16,294 nt of DNA from CAYVVT01 sp964454335 (GTDB taxonomy: Bacteria; Fidelibacterota; UBA8477; JABMPR01). The notes under the pieces are model-generated. The model had not been told where the DNA came from. It did not search any database and saw nothing but the letters and a program-made list of their open reading frames with translations. Below are positions 1 to 7,034 of the stretch, in pieces (position 1 is the first letter of the stretch; each line of letters begins with the position of its first letter). The stretch is from NCBI GenBank assembly GCA_964454335.1, contig CAYVVT010000029.1:1-16294 (forward strand). The letters are read 5' to 3'. A program made the position numbers and the translations under genes.

Positions 1-1
1 C

Positions 2-55
2 CGGAGTGACTATGACTGGCCAAAGCATATCGGCCGCTGGAGAACCAACGCCTAA
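2..55 (+). CDS. C-terminal end of an unidentified protein (partial)
   Basis: An open frame enters from the left edge and stops at TAA 53-55. The 17 visible residues end in DWPKHIGRWRTNA, rich in Trp, Arg and His. I do not recognise the family. The frame is believable because a strong rho-independent terminator follows 43 bases after the stop, as expected at the end of a transcription unit. A chance open frame this short cannot be excluded. Confidence 0.4.
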   Translation, partial: RSDYDWPKHIGRWRTNA

Positions 56-98
56 AAGATTTATCTAAAGAACTCACTTCGCACGAGACAATACCACC

Positions 99-130
99 GA
101 GCCCCTGCTAACTCCAGGGGCTCATTTCTT
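99..130 (+). terminator. Rho-independent terminator
   Basis: A perfect 9-bp stem, GAGCCCCTG (99-107) pairing with CAGGGGCTC (115-123), encloses a 7-base loop and is followed by the T-rich run ATTTCTTT (124-131). It lies just downstream of the partial gene ending at base 55 and should insulate it from the pilus operon region to the right. Confidence 0.85.
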
Positions 131-182
131 TAGTGGATGTACTCTGCCTCCTGGTCCCTGGAGCTTAGGGCATAGAAAGATC

Positions 183-230
183 ACCACCCTGACCTCACTC
201 CGTTCGGCCACCCCTCCTGAGAGGAGGGGA
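183..230 (-). repeat. GC-rich palindromic REP-like repeat
   Basis: CCCCTCCT (211-218), a GAG loop and AGGAGGGG (222-229) form a perfect 8-bp hairpin. On the minus strand the hairpin is followed by TGGCCGAACGGAGTGAGG and then a GGGTGGTGA tail. From memory, this wording (a CCCCTCC hairpin, then TGGCCGAA, then a GGGGTGGT-like tail) resembles a dispersed intergenic repeat of many environmental bacterial genomes, often beside small DUF559-type nuclease genes. No such gene is in this window, so this would be an orphan copy. Family membership is recalled, not computed. Confidence 0.5.
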
Positions 231-428
231 ATGTCATGCCACCACAAGCGGATGATGGCAATGCATTCCTCCCCTGCCGGCCAGGTACTGTCCTGTAGTG
301 GCTGGACAGAGGGGTGTGGAGGAATCGGGCAAAAAGGGATCCCTTCGTATCCCGAATCGGTGCCAGAGATCCTTTCAGCAGCCTCATGGCGGACTCTTCC
401 AGCGATACTGATGTATAACCTATCAAAG

Positions 429-450
429 AGTGTCGTAATTATCCGACACT
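429..450. promoter_or_regulatory. 22-bp dyad, upstream of pilM (site 1)
   Basis: AGTGTCG (429-435) and CGACACT (444-450) are perfect inverted arms around an 8-base AT-rich centre, giving TGTC-N10-GACA. A second dyad of identical length and spacing lies 72 bp downstream, and the two agree at 16 of 22 positions. The half-site GTGTC fits the (C/G)TGTC consensus recalled for PilR, the sigma-54 activator of pilin genes. It has no poly-T tail and its loop is AT-rich, so a protein-binding site is likelier than a terminator. Confidence 0.5.
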
Positions 451-500
451 TTCAAGCAAAACTTTAGATAATGTCTTGTAAATTTTCCGGTTTTGCTAAA

Positions 501-522
501 ACTGTCTTAAATATATGACAGT
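501..522. promoter_or_regulatory. 22-bp dyad, upstream of pilM (site 2)
   Basis: ACTGTC (501-506) and GACAGT (517-522) are perfect inverted arms around a 10-base AT centre, again TGTC-N10-GACA. It lies about 100 bp upstream of the sigma-54-like sequence at 609 and about 260 bp upstream of the sigma-70 promoter. The first of these distances is typical for the upstream sites of sigma-54 activators. Confidence 0.5.
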
Positions 523-608
523 ACTGCTATTCTATTCCATGCCCCAGGCAACGTATTGCGTAAGATAAGTTCTTGTTAATACTATACTAACATCGTTCTT
601 AAATCACA

Positions 609-624
609 TGGCACAGGCTTTGGC
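609..624 (+). promoter_or_regulatory. Possible sigma-54 (-24/-12) promoter
   Basis: TGGCAC (609-614) is an exact -24 core. TTG (620-622) follows at the correct spacing for the -12 element, but the next base is G (623) where the consensus has C; the GC dinucleotide is displaced by one base (623-624). The site is therefore imperfect at a normally critical base. Support comes from the two TGTC/GACA dyads upstream and from rpoN being encoded in this window. Transcription from it would start near 635 and reach pilM through a leader of about 230 bases. Confidence 0.35.
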
Positions 625-769
625 CTATATCGGGGGTGATATGAAGGTTGGTATTGATCAATCAGATCGTGCAAATCGACGCACATTCTCTCTTCCGAAT
701 GAAACCTCTCGGGGTCGATCCAGTATCAGGAATAGAACCGAATTGTGCTTTGTATGGAGAATCCAGACA

Positions 770-798
770 TTGACAACGGTCAAGCCGCAGGATAAAAT
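770..798 (+). promoter_or_regulatory. Sigma-70 promoter for the pil operon
   Basis: TTGACA (770-775), an exact -35 hexamer, is separated by exactly 17 bases from TAAAAT (793-798), a five-of-six match to the -10 hexamer. Initiation would fall near 805, leaving a leader of about 58 bases before the pilM ATG at 863. This is the clearest promoter in the window. Confidence 0.7.
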
Positions 799-862
799 GA
801 CAGGATGAATATAATTCGGTTATATTACTGTGTTTTAGGCATGTTGCAGGGTACAGGATCAA

Positions 863-1804
863 ATGGCTAAACAATCTAAATTCCGCATCGGCATCGACAT
901 CGGCACCAACGCCGTGAAAGTCGCTTCATACCACTATGGCAAGAAGAAAGAGCGGCTGACCCAGTTGATGAAGTACGATTTCCTCCAGGGGGATATCGTC
1001 CAGAACATCGAAGACGTCAACGAAACCCACATCATGACCGCTGTGCGAGATATGGTGGAGGAACTCCCCTTTCGCCGTTCCAGTATGCGTGTGGGTATTT
1101 CAGCCGATTATCACAATGTCTTCTCAATTCAGGTCCCACAGGTGGCAAAACATGAACTGAAGCAGACCCTGTTCTGGGAAATGACTCCCCTGCTCCCCGA
1201 CCCCATCGATAATTACGAATTCGATTATTCCATACTTCCCAATACCAGTCGCAAACGATCCAACGTCCTGGTAGCAGTTTTGAAGAAGAGCAAGATGGAA
1301 TGGCTATCAAAGCTATTCAAGAGCCTGTCAACCGATGTGGATGTCCTGGAGACCACCGTCCTACCAGCCGCGGATCTATTACTGAAGGGACTAGGTAAAC
1401 TCGACGAGCCAATTGGATTCCTGCAGGTGGGTGCCTCACACTCGCATTACATGATCATCGATGCGAAGAGTTACCCTGAATTCCTGTACATCCCCATTGG
1501 CGGCAACAAGCTGAACAAACTTATCGCCGGTGAGCGGGATGTGCCCTTCCTGGAGGCCGAATATCTGCGTCTTGGACTTATGTCCCAGGACGATGAGGAG
1601 GAGGAAGAGGGTTCCGAGGAGGAACAGGGTGGTTCCAATGTCAACCTGGATATTTACATGAGCAACGAAAAGGTCGGACAGGCCCTGAAGGAACTCTCCA
1701 TCAGTGTGAAGAAGATGAACCTGAGGCATGAGTACACTACCGGACAGAAGGTAGAGAAACTCTTTGCCACGGGTGGTCTGATCAATGATGAATTCGTACA
1801 TTAA
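863..1804 (+). CDS. pilM: PilM, type IV pilus actin-like ATPase, interrupted by an in-frame stop
   Basis: PilM is the cytoplasmic actin-like (FtsA-fold) component of the type IV pilus alignment complex and binds the N-terminal tail of PilN. The nucleotide-binding signature IGIDIGTNAVKV is at residues 9-20, and a second ATPase motif, ATGG, is near 302-305. Residues 243-254 form an acidic insert of Asp and Glu. The start has AGGA (855-858) four bases upstream. The frame stops at TAA 1802-1804 after 313 codons, yet the same frame continues without another stop for 45 codons with typical PilM C-terminal sequence up to TAG 1940-1942, one base before pilN. The full product would be about 359 residues, the normal family length. 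The stop could be a real nonsense mutation, a read-through site or a sequencing error. Confidence 0.85.
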   Translation: MAKQSKFRIGIDIGTNAVKVASYHYGKKKERLTQLMKYDFLQGDIVQNIEDVNETHIMTAVRDMVEELPFRRSSMRVGISADYHNVFSIQVPQVAKHELKQTLFWEMTPLLPDPIDNYEFDYSILPNTSRKRSNVLVAVLKKSKMEWLSKLFKSLSTDVDVLETTVLPAADLLLKGLGKLDEPIGFLQVGASHSHYMIIDAKSYPEFLYIPIGGNKLNKLIAGERDVPFLEAEYLRLGLMSQDDEEEEEGSEEEQGGSNVNLDIYMSNEKVGQALKELSISVKKMNLRHEYTTGQKVEKLFATGGLINDEFVH

Positions 1805-1942
1805 TTCTTCACATTCTCAGATGATTTCTTCGGTCTGCCCACGGAGATCTGGGATCCCATGCATAAGTACTATCCTGATATCGAGGCATCACCCATGTAC
1901 AATTACCAGTTCGCCACCGCCATCGGTCTGGCCATGAGGTAG
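1805..1942 (+). pseudogene. pilM: Detached C-terminal part of PilM (same frame)
   Basis: Directly after the TAA at 1802-1804, and in the same frame, 45 codons encode a PilM-like C-terminus: GLPTEIWDPMHKYYPD, then a closing segment ending FATAIGLAMR before TAG 1940-1942. PilM proteins usually end with a helix of the type AIGLALR. The segment has no plausible start or ribosome site of its own. It ends one base before pilN, the spacing expected of the original gene, so a single substitution such as CAA to TAA would explain the split. Confidence 0.8.
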
Positions 1943-1943
1943 C

Positions 1944-2549
1944 ATGGAATTTCAACTAAATTTCCTGAGTACCACCGCCGATCGCCGCAGCCGTCTGCGT
2001 CTGCGGAATTTCACGGGTATCATCTATCTGATCATTTTCGTGGGTACCGTTTATGTGATGTACCAGATCTATTCCACCCAGAAGTACATGGCGGATGTGT
2101 ACGAGCTGCGTGTTTCGGAGATCGAACAGCGTATCGCCAGCGTGGAGCCCAGGATGCTCTTCCTGGAAAGGAAGATCGGGATCCGCAATCGTCTGAAAGC
2201 TCAATCCAAGGTATTTCTACAACCTGAGAACCGCGCGTCAATCTGGAAGATGACGCTCATCGATATGACCAAGGCCCTGCCACCCGAACTGGCCATCACC
2301 AAGGTCATCGCAACCCGCAAGGCCAAGAATCCCCAGCAGCGGAATGAAGGACCTTCCATGACCATCGAGGGCTTTACCTATCTGCAGGGGGGCAACCGGG
2401 ACATTCTCAGTGTGGACAATTTCCGTTCTGAATTGCTCTACAGCCTGCCCATCAGCGAGAATTTCAAAGAGATCAAGGTGGAGAACAACCGCATCTATAA
2501 AGAGGACGAAAACCTGAAGCTGGTCTTCGCCCTGGGGCTCTACCGATGA
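1944..2549 (+). CDS. pilN: PilN, type IV pilus inner-membrane alignment protein
   Basis: PilN is a bitopic inner-membrane protein that couples cytoplasmic PilM to periplasmic PilO. The N-terminal FQLNFL (residues 3-8) corresponds to the INLLP motif that inserts into PilM. A basic stretch (14-20) precedes one transmembrane helix at about 24-42, followed by a coiled-coil region (about 45-85) and a ferredoxin-like periplasmic domain. Its 201 residues match the family. It starts one base after the distal pilM stop and overlaps pilO by ATGA at 2546-2549, implying translational coupling. Identity rests on architecture and gene order, since PilN sequences diverge strongly. Confidence 0.85.
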   Translation: MEFQLNFLSTTADRRSRLRLRNFTGIIYLIIFVGTVYVMYQIYSTQKYMADVYELRVSEIEQRIASVEPRMLFLERKIGIRNRLKAQSKVFLQPENRASIWKMTLIDMTKALPPELAITKVIATRKAKNPQQRNEGPSMTIEGFTYLQGGNRDILSVDNFRSELLYSLPISENFKEIKVENNRIYKEDENLKLVFALGLYR

Positions 2550-3127
2550 ACAGGCAATTCAGATTCTGGATAGAGGCCATCAAGATCCGCTGGATCATCC
2601 TTGGCGGGATCTTCTATGTCGGTTCGGTCTTCCTGGTGGCCCAAATGATCATCGGTCCGCAGTATGGCCGCTATTACGGCGCTGTAGAGAAGCAACTGGA
2701 GATCGATGAGACCTATGTGAACCTGCTGGGGCTGGATATCGAAGTCGCCGTAAAGAACATCAACAATCAGCTGATGGAACTGGATTCGCTCAAGATCGTC
2801 TTTGAGAACAAACTCATGAAGGCGGCCAGTGTGAACGCCATCTTCCCCGTGATTGACCGATTCTGTTCTGAAGCCAATCTCAAGGTGGTCACCATGGAAT
2901 CCATGAACCGCTCCGAGAACGTCATGCAGTTCTGGGAGAAGCACCTCCTGAGATTATCGGTCCTGGGCAAATTCCCTGATTTCCTCTGGCTTCTGGAGCT
3001 GATGGAACGCCATGACGAGTGGATCCTCATCGAATCACTGACCATGGCCCCACTTGAACAGGGAACCGGCTTCGCGCGCTTTGACATGGTGCTGTCGGTC
3101 CTATCGGCAAAGGAGACGAATTCATGA
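2546..3127 (+). CDS. pilO: PilO, type IV pilus inner-membrane alignment protein
   Basis: This 193-residue protein has one N-terminal transmembrane helix (about 16-36), a short coiled coil (about 45-90) and a C-terminal alpha/beta domain, the architecture of PilO. PilO pairs with PilN in the periplasm and links to PilP. The segment around 145-175 (PDFLWLLELMERHDEWILI, then a beta strand) corresponds to the conserved core of PilO-like proteins. The gene overlaps pilN and the next gene by ATGA at both ends (2546-2549 and 3124-3127), so the block is tightly coupled. The distinction between PilO and a GspM-like protein rests on the neighbouring pilM and pilN. Confidence 0.8.
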   Translation: MNRQFRFWIEAIKIRWIILGGIFYVGSVFLVAQMIIGPQYGRYYGAVEKQLEIDETYVNLLGLDIEVAVKNINNQLMELDSLKIVFENKLMKAASVNAIFPVIDRFCSEANLKVVTMESMNRSENVMQFWEKHLLRLSVLGKFPDFLWLLELMERHDEWILIESLTMAPLEQGTGFARFDMVLSVLSAKETNS

Positions 3128-3678
3128 ACAAGAATGCACGCTTAGGACTGCTGATCCTGGCAGTGGCCATCCTCATCACATTCGTCCTTCTGAATGTCTT
3201 CGGTGTATTCGGCAATCTTTTCGGAGGCCAGGCCCTGGATAGGAAATCCGAGCTGCAGATCGATTTTGTTACCCTGCAGTCAACCATCAAGGCAGTACAG
3301 ACCCCGGACATCCCCAAAGTGACCTTTGTTGAAGCAGTCGATACGCTCAGTCAGTCAGAAGACCTTACCAAGCTGCGGAACCCGTTCCGCCGAGTGATCA
3401 AGAATGTGGTGATCCCTAAAAAATCGACGCCGACGATCAAACGACCCACCGCAGCCCCAAAGAAGAAAACAACCCCCAGGAAGAAACGTATCGTCAGACC
3501 CAAGATCAGCGTCAACGGTATTATCTGGGACAGATCGAGACCCTATGCGATCCTGGATGGCGAGATCTACGGTGAAGGCGATTTCATCAAGGGCTACACG
3601 ATCCAGACTATCGTGGATTCCCTCATCGTCCTATACAATGACAATGATATATACACCTTGAATTACATCATGGAGTAA
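3124..3678 (+). CDS. PilP/GspC-like protein, membrane-anchored
   Basis: The position between pilO and the secretin gene is that of pilP. Canonical PilP is a lipoprotein, but this 184-residue protein has no lipobox cysteine and instead carries a transmembrane helix at about 7-27, as GspC does. An NPF motif (about 86-88) is followed by a strongly basic, Pro-rich linker (about 96-127). A C-terminal domain (about 128-182) has the short beta-strand pattern of the PilP/GspC homology region, with ISVNGIIWD and YAILDGEIYGEGD. That domain normally binds the N0 domain of the secretin. Its role here is probably to link the PilN-PilO platform to the secretin. The name pilP is withheld because the anchor differs. 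Confidence 0.7.
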   Translation: MNKNARLGLLILAVAILITFVLLNVFGVFGNLFGGQALDRKSELQIDFVTLQSTIKAVQTPDIPKVTFVEAVDTLSQSEDLTKLRNPFRRVIKNVVIPKKSTPTIKRPTAAPKKKTTPRKKRIVRPKISVNGIIWDRSRPYAILDGEIYGEGDFIKGYTIQTIVDSLIVLYNDNDIYTLNYIME

Positions 3679-3681
3679 CAC

Positions 3682-4992
3682 ATGAACAAAACCTCACATA
3701 TCCGTCTGTTGGGCATCCTGATCATCATCAGCATCCTGGGCACGTCCCTGGGGCTGGGTCAGGTCACAGGCGATAAGATCTCCATCACTGTAAGAGAGGT
3801 GAAACTGGACCGGGTGCTGCGCATCCTCAGTGAGAAGAGCGGTATGAAGTTCATCTCCGATCCCGCCATCAGCTCGAAGAGTATCACGCTGGATCTGAAG
3901 GAAGTCGCCCCCTTGGAAGCGCTTTCCATTTTAACAGAGCTTTACGATCTGGGATTCCAGCAACTCAGCGGCGGAAAATACATCGTCGCCCCACGGAGTG
4001 ATATCGAGGTACCCACACAGATCCGCTCCTACAGCTGTCAGTTCGCTGAATCCCGCGAACTGGCCGAAACAGTGAAATCATTCATCACTAGGGATATCGG
4101 TCAGATCTTCGCCGATGTCCGCACCAATAACGTCGTCATCCAGGATACACCCGGGAAACTGGGTGAGATCTTCAAACTCCTGGAGAGCCTGGATAAACCC
4201 ACCAAGCAGGTCTATATCAAAAGTGCCATCGTGGAGATATCAAAACTCGCCGATCACGAACGCGGTCTGCAGTGGTACCAGGAAGAAAGCCTGCCAGGCC
4301 GCGACGGCTATAAGGTTGGAACGGATTTCGGCTATCGGGAGAACATATTCAGCGAACCCCTGGATCAGGTGGTATTCCCCACCATCACAGGCGGTTTCGG
4401 GCTGGGTATCGTCACAGAACCCATCGAGGTCCTGCTGGGCATGCTCTCAAAAAGCAATGATCTGAACCTGCTATCCACACCATATCTGATGACCCTGGAC
4501 AATAAATCTGCGGACATCGAAGTGGGTGATCAGATCCCCTACCCCAAGCTGAACGAATTCGGAATGGTCTCGTACGAATTCAAGAATGCGACGGTGAAGC
4601 TCACGGTACGGGCCCATGTCAATAACGATTCAACCATTACAGTCCGGCTTGAACCCCAGGCAAACTTCCAGCAGGGTATCACGCCGGACGGGATCCCCAT
4701 CATCGCCACACGCCGGGCCAATACGGAGGTCATCGTGGAAAACGGCAAAACGGTCGTTCTGGGCGGCTTGATGCAGGAATCGGATGTGAAGGCCGAAGAG
4801 AAATTTCCGGTCCTTGGATCGATCCCCATCATCGGTGAGCTGTTCAAATCCACTTCCACCAACAAGAAGAAGACCGAATTGATGGTGATGTTGACTCCCT
4901 ACATAGTCGATATCTATTCCAATGACATGCGACAGGAGTCCATGGATAAACTGCCCGAGAGCTTCCAGCAGGAATTGAAGAAGAGACCCTGA
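3682..4992 (+). CDS. pilQ: PilQ-type secretin, outer-membrane pilus channel (short form)
   Basis: A signal peptide (about 1-26) precedes an N0/STN-like domain (about 31-85), an N1/KH-like secretin_N domain (about 112-172, with VRTNNVVIQDTP) and a secretin beta-barrel domain (about 178-413). The barrel domain ends in VLGSIPIIGELFKS (367-380) and a terminal strand, ELMVMLTPYIV, which is the conserved C-terminal signature of type II/type IV pilus secretins. At 436 residues it is much shorter than proteobacterial PilQ and lacks the N-terminal AMIN domains. GGAG (3672-3675) lies six bases before the start, and the gene begins three bases after the PilP-like stop. It should form the outer-membrane pore through which the pilus exits. 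Confidence 0.88.
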   Translation: MNKTSHIRLLGILIIISILGTSLGLGQVTGDKISITVREVKLDRVLRILSEKSGMKFISDPAISSKSITLDLKEVAPLEALSILTELYDLGFQQLSGGKYIVAPRSDIEVPTQIRSYSCQFAESRELAETVKSFITRDIGQIFADVRTNNVVIQDTPGKLGEIFKLLESLDKPTKQVYIKSAIVEISKLADHERGLQWYQEESLPGRDGYKVGTDFGYRENIFSEPLDQVVFPTITGGFGLGIVTEPIEVLLGMLSKSNDLNLLSTPYLMTLDNKSADIEVGDQIPYPKLNEFGMVSYEFKNATVKLTVRAHVNNDSTITVRLEPQANFQQGITPDGIPIIATRRANTEVIVENGKTVVLGGLMQESDVKAEEKFPVLGSIPIIGELFKSTSTNKKKTELMVMLTPYIVDIYSNDMRQESMDKLPESFQQELKKRP

Positions 4993-4994
4993 GC

Positions 4995-5381
4995 ATGGCC
5001 AAGGCGGATGCAAAGATCCTGATCATCGACGATGAGAAACCCATCGGCGAATTCTTTAAGGACCTGTTCGGTATGTTCGATACACAGATAGATGTCGCCA
5101 ACAGTGGTAAGAAAGGCCTGAGTCTGGTGGCAAAGCAGAAATATTCTCTGGTCTTTCTGGATTACAAACTGGGAGATCTCACCGGGCTGGAGGTCCTGGA
5201 GGAAATCAAGAAGACCGACAAGAAAACGCGGGTGGTTACCATCTCAGCTCATCTCACCGATGATGTATTGAAAAGTCTGAAGAGTGCTGGTGTGGACGGC
5301 TACCTGTACAAGCCCATGTCCGCCGAGAAGATCCTGGGTTTTGCCCGCAAATTCGTCGACAAGAAAACCTTTAAGGCTTAA
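4995..5381 (+). CDS. Single-domain response regulator (CheY-like receiver)
   Basis: The 128-residue protein is only a receiver domain. The acidic pair D12/D13, phosphoacceptor D56 (FLDYK), S84 in the switch position and K106 (YLYKPM) are all in place, so it should be phosphorylated. It has no output domain, so it must act by protein-protein contact as CheY and PilG/PilH do. It begins two bases after the secretin stop and belongs to the pil operon. Control of pilus extension, retraction or polarity is the likely role, and the downstream kinase is a likely partner; both are inferred from context. Confidence 0.85.
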   Translation: MAKADAKILIIDDEKPIGEFFKDLFGMFDTQIDVANSGKKGLSLVAKQKYSLVFLDYKLGDLTGLEVLEEIKKTDKKTRVVTISAHLTDDVLKSLKSAGVDGYLYKPMSAEKILGFARKFVDKKTFKA

Positions 5382-5432
5382 GACCACAGAGCTGTAATCA
5401 TGTTGATGAGAATGGAAACAGGATCCTGAGCC

Positions 5433-6950
5433 ATGGCCGACAAGACCAGGATACTCATCGTTGACGATGATCCCACTTTAAGGGATTATCTGAACTCTAT
5501 TCTGGAACAGCTGCAGTACGAGGTGGCAGGTACAGCGAGTTCCCGCGTTGAAGCCGAAAAGATGGCCATTGAGAGCGATCCCGATCTGGTGATCATGGAT
5601 GTGCTCATGGAGACACCCCGGGCCGGCATCGATGCGGCCCGCAAGATCGCTAAGGACATCAGCTGTCCCATCATCTATCTCACGACGGACGCCGAGGAAT
5701 CGACCCTGCAGAAAGCCCTGCAGACCGAACCGTTCGGATACCTGGTAAAACCTATAAATGCTGAGAACCTGCGAGCTTCCATCGAGATCTCGCTCATGCG
5801 CCACAAGTACGAGCAGAATCTTCGCCGTACCCAGGCCGCCCTGGAAGAGTCTGAGAGCCTGTTCCGTGGGATCTATACCACCATGCAGAACGGTTATTAT
5901 CGGCTCGATGCCCAGGAAAGGTTCCTGCTGGCAAATCCATCACTCCTCGATCTCCTGGGTTTTGAATCCCATCGCAAGATCATCGGCAGGACCATGGATG
6001 AATTGGGTTTCACCAGTTCCCAGGAGCGGAAGGGATTCAGGGAATTGCTGGCTTCCAATGAAAAGGTGGTCCAGATCGAATCCGTCTGGCGTCACCAGGA
6101 TGGCCATGATATCCACGTTGTTGAGAATGCCTGGGAAGTCCGCGACGACGATGGGAACCTGCAATATTATGAAGGTACTGTTCAGGATATCAGCCAGATC
6201 CGCATGCTGGAGAGCCAGCTGCGTCATTCCCAGAAGCTGGAGGTCATCGGGACCATGGCTGGACGCATTGCGCATGAACTGAATAATCGGCTGGCGGGTG
6301 TACTTGGTTATGCCGACCTGTTGTCCATGAAGGTGGACAATGATGCCGATATGCAGAAGTATATCCAGTCGATCCAGTCAGGGACAAAGAATTCTGCGGG
6401 TGTCATCCAGCAGTTGTTGAAATTCAGCCGCAAACCCAACAGCCAGCCGCATATCACCTATCGCCTGGACGAACTCATCGAAGAACGCCGGGATATCCTC
6501 TCGGTGATCCTCAGCAGCAAGATCGAGTTCCGGGAGGAGATCGAGGTAGAGCGTCCCTTGGTAAGTGGTGATCCGAAACAGGTTGAACAGATCATCCTGA
6601 ACCTGGTGATCAATGCCCGTGATGCCATGCCGGATGGCGGCGTCCTTACCATCAGGCTCAGCGATGCCAATTTCATAAGCCCCTATCACACCAACGGTGT
6701 TATTCCACATGGTGATTATGTCCGTCTCACCATTTCCGATACGGGTGATGGGATCCCGGAAGAAAATATCGAGAAGATCTTTGAGCCATTCTTTACCACC
6801 AAGGAGGAGGGGATCGGTACCGGGCTGGGTCTATCCATTGTCCGCAGCATGGTAGAGGACAACCATGGTTTCATCCGTGTGGACAGCCAGGAAGGCAGTG
6901 GCACGCAGTTCGAAATCCTGCTCCCGGTGGCACCGCCCAGAGTAGACTGA
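5433..6950 (+). CDS. Soluble hybrid histidine kinase: receiver-PAS-HisKA-HATPase
   Basis: An N-terminal receiver (about 1-125, with D11-D13, phosphoacceptor D56, T84 and K106) is followed by a PAS domain (about 138-255). Next come a HisKA dimerisation region with H281 in the H-box AHELNN, and a HATPase_c domain with N394 (VINARDAM), the G1 box DTGDG (436-440), the F box EPFFTT (451-456) and the G2 box GTGLGL (462-467). No transmembrane segment is present, so it senses a cytoplasmic cue, perhaps through PAS. The receiver at the N-terminus suggests it is itself an intermediate in a phosphorelay. It lies 51 bases after the receiver gene, with AGGA at 5420-5423 as a possible ribosome site. It probably ends the pil operon. 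Confidence 0.9.
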   Translation: MADKTRILIVDDDPTLRDYLNSILEQLQYEVAGTASSRVEAEKMAIESDPDLVIMDVLMETPRAGIDAARKIAKDISCPIIYLTTDAEESTLQKALQTEPFGYLVKPINAENLRASIEISLMRHKYEQNLRRTQAALEESESLFRGIYTTMQNGYYRLDAQERFLLANPSLLDLLGFESHRKIIGRTMDELGFTSSQERKGFRELLASNEKVVQIESVWRHQDGHDIHVVENAWEVRDDDGNLQYYEGTVQDISQIRMLESQLRHSQKLEVIGTMAGRIAHELNNRLAGVLGYADLLSMKVDNDADMQKYIQSIQSGTKNSAGVIQQLLKFSRKPNSQPHITYRLDELIEERRDILSVILSSKIEFREEIEVERPLVSGDPKQVEQIILNLVINARDAMPDGGVLTIRLSDANFISPYHTNGVIPHGDYVRLTISDTGDGIPEENIEKIFEPFFTTKEEGIGTGLGLSIVRSMVEDNHGFIRVDSQEGSGTQFEILLPVAPPRVD

Positions 6951-7022
6951 TTACTACTTGCTGCCCTAAGTTCAGTATTCTCCATCCTTTAGAATTTTAA
7001 ATGCAAATCTGCCCGGACGGTC

Positions 7023-7028
7023 TATACT
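7023..7028 (+). promoter_or_regulatory. -10-like box close to the MFS start
   Basis: TATACT (7023-7028) matches the -10 hexamer at five of six positions. It lies only six bases before the ATG at 7035, which has no Shine-Dalgarno sequence. No good -35 is visible 16-18 bases upstream. If it is used, the transcript would be leaderless or nearly so. Confidence 0.3.
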
Positions 7029-7034
7029 TGCCGC

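Larger units (their letters stand above)
131..862. other. Long non-coding region upstream of the pilus operon
   Basis: No convincing gene is visible in these 730 bases. The left part (about 183-430) contains a GC-rich palindromic repeat and reads as a mosaic of short inverted repeats, including CTGTCC 288-293 pairing with GGACAG 304-309. The right part (about 430-610) turns AT-rich and holds two related 22-bp dyads and a sigma-54-like sequence. The last stretch contains a near-consensus sigma-70 promoter. It is best read as a regulatory region, with the left part perhaps a decayed repeat insertion. Confidence 0.6.

Noticed and set aside
181..426. Minus-strand open frame of 81 codons through the palindromic repeat
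   Set aside because: Its C-terminal half is a translation of the repeat hairpin and its tail, it has no recognisable domain, and composition looks non-coding.
429..450. Rho-independent terminator
   Set aside because: The stem is 7 bp with an AT-rich loop and is followed by TTCAAGC rather than a T-run.
641..808. Possible 55-codon plus-strand gene with GGGGGTG before an ATG at 641
   Set aside because: It runs across the -35 and -10 of the strong sigma-70 promoter, has no family resemblance and an irregular composition. The purine run alone is not enough.
4995..6950. PilS/PilR two-component pair
   Set aside because: The receiver protein has no AAA+ or DNA-binding domain and the kinase has no transmembrane helices, so neither matches PilR or PilS.
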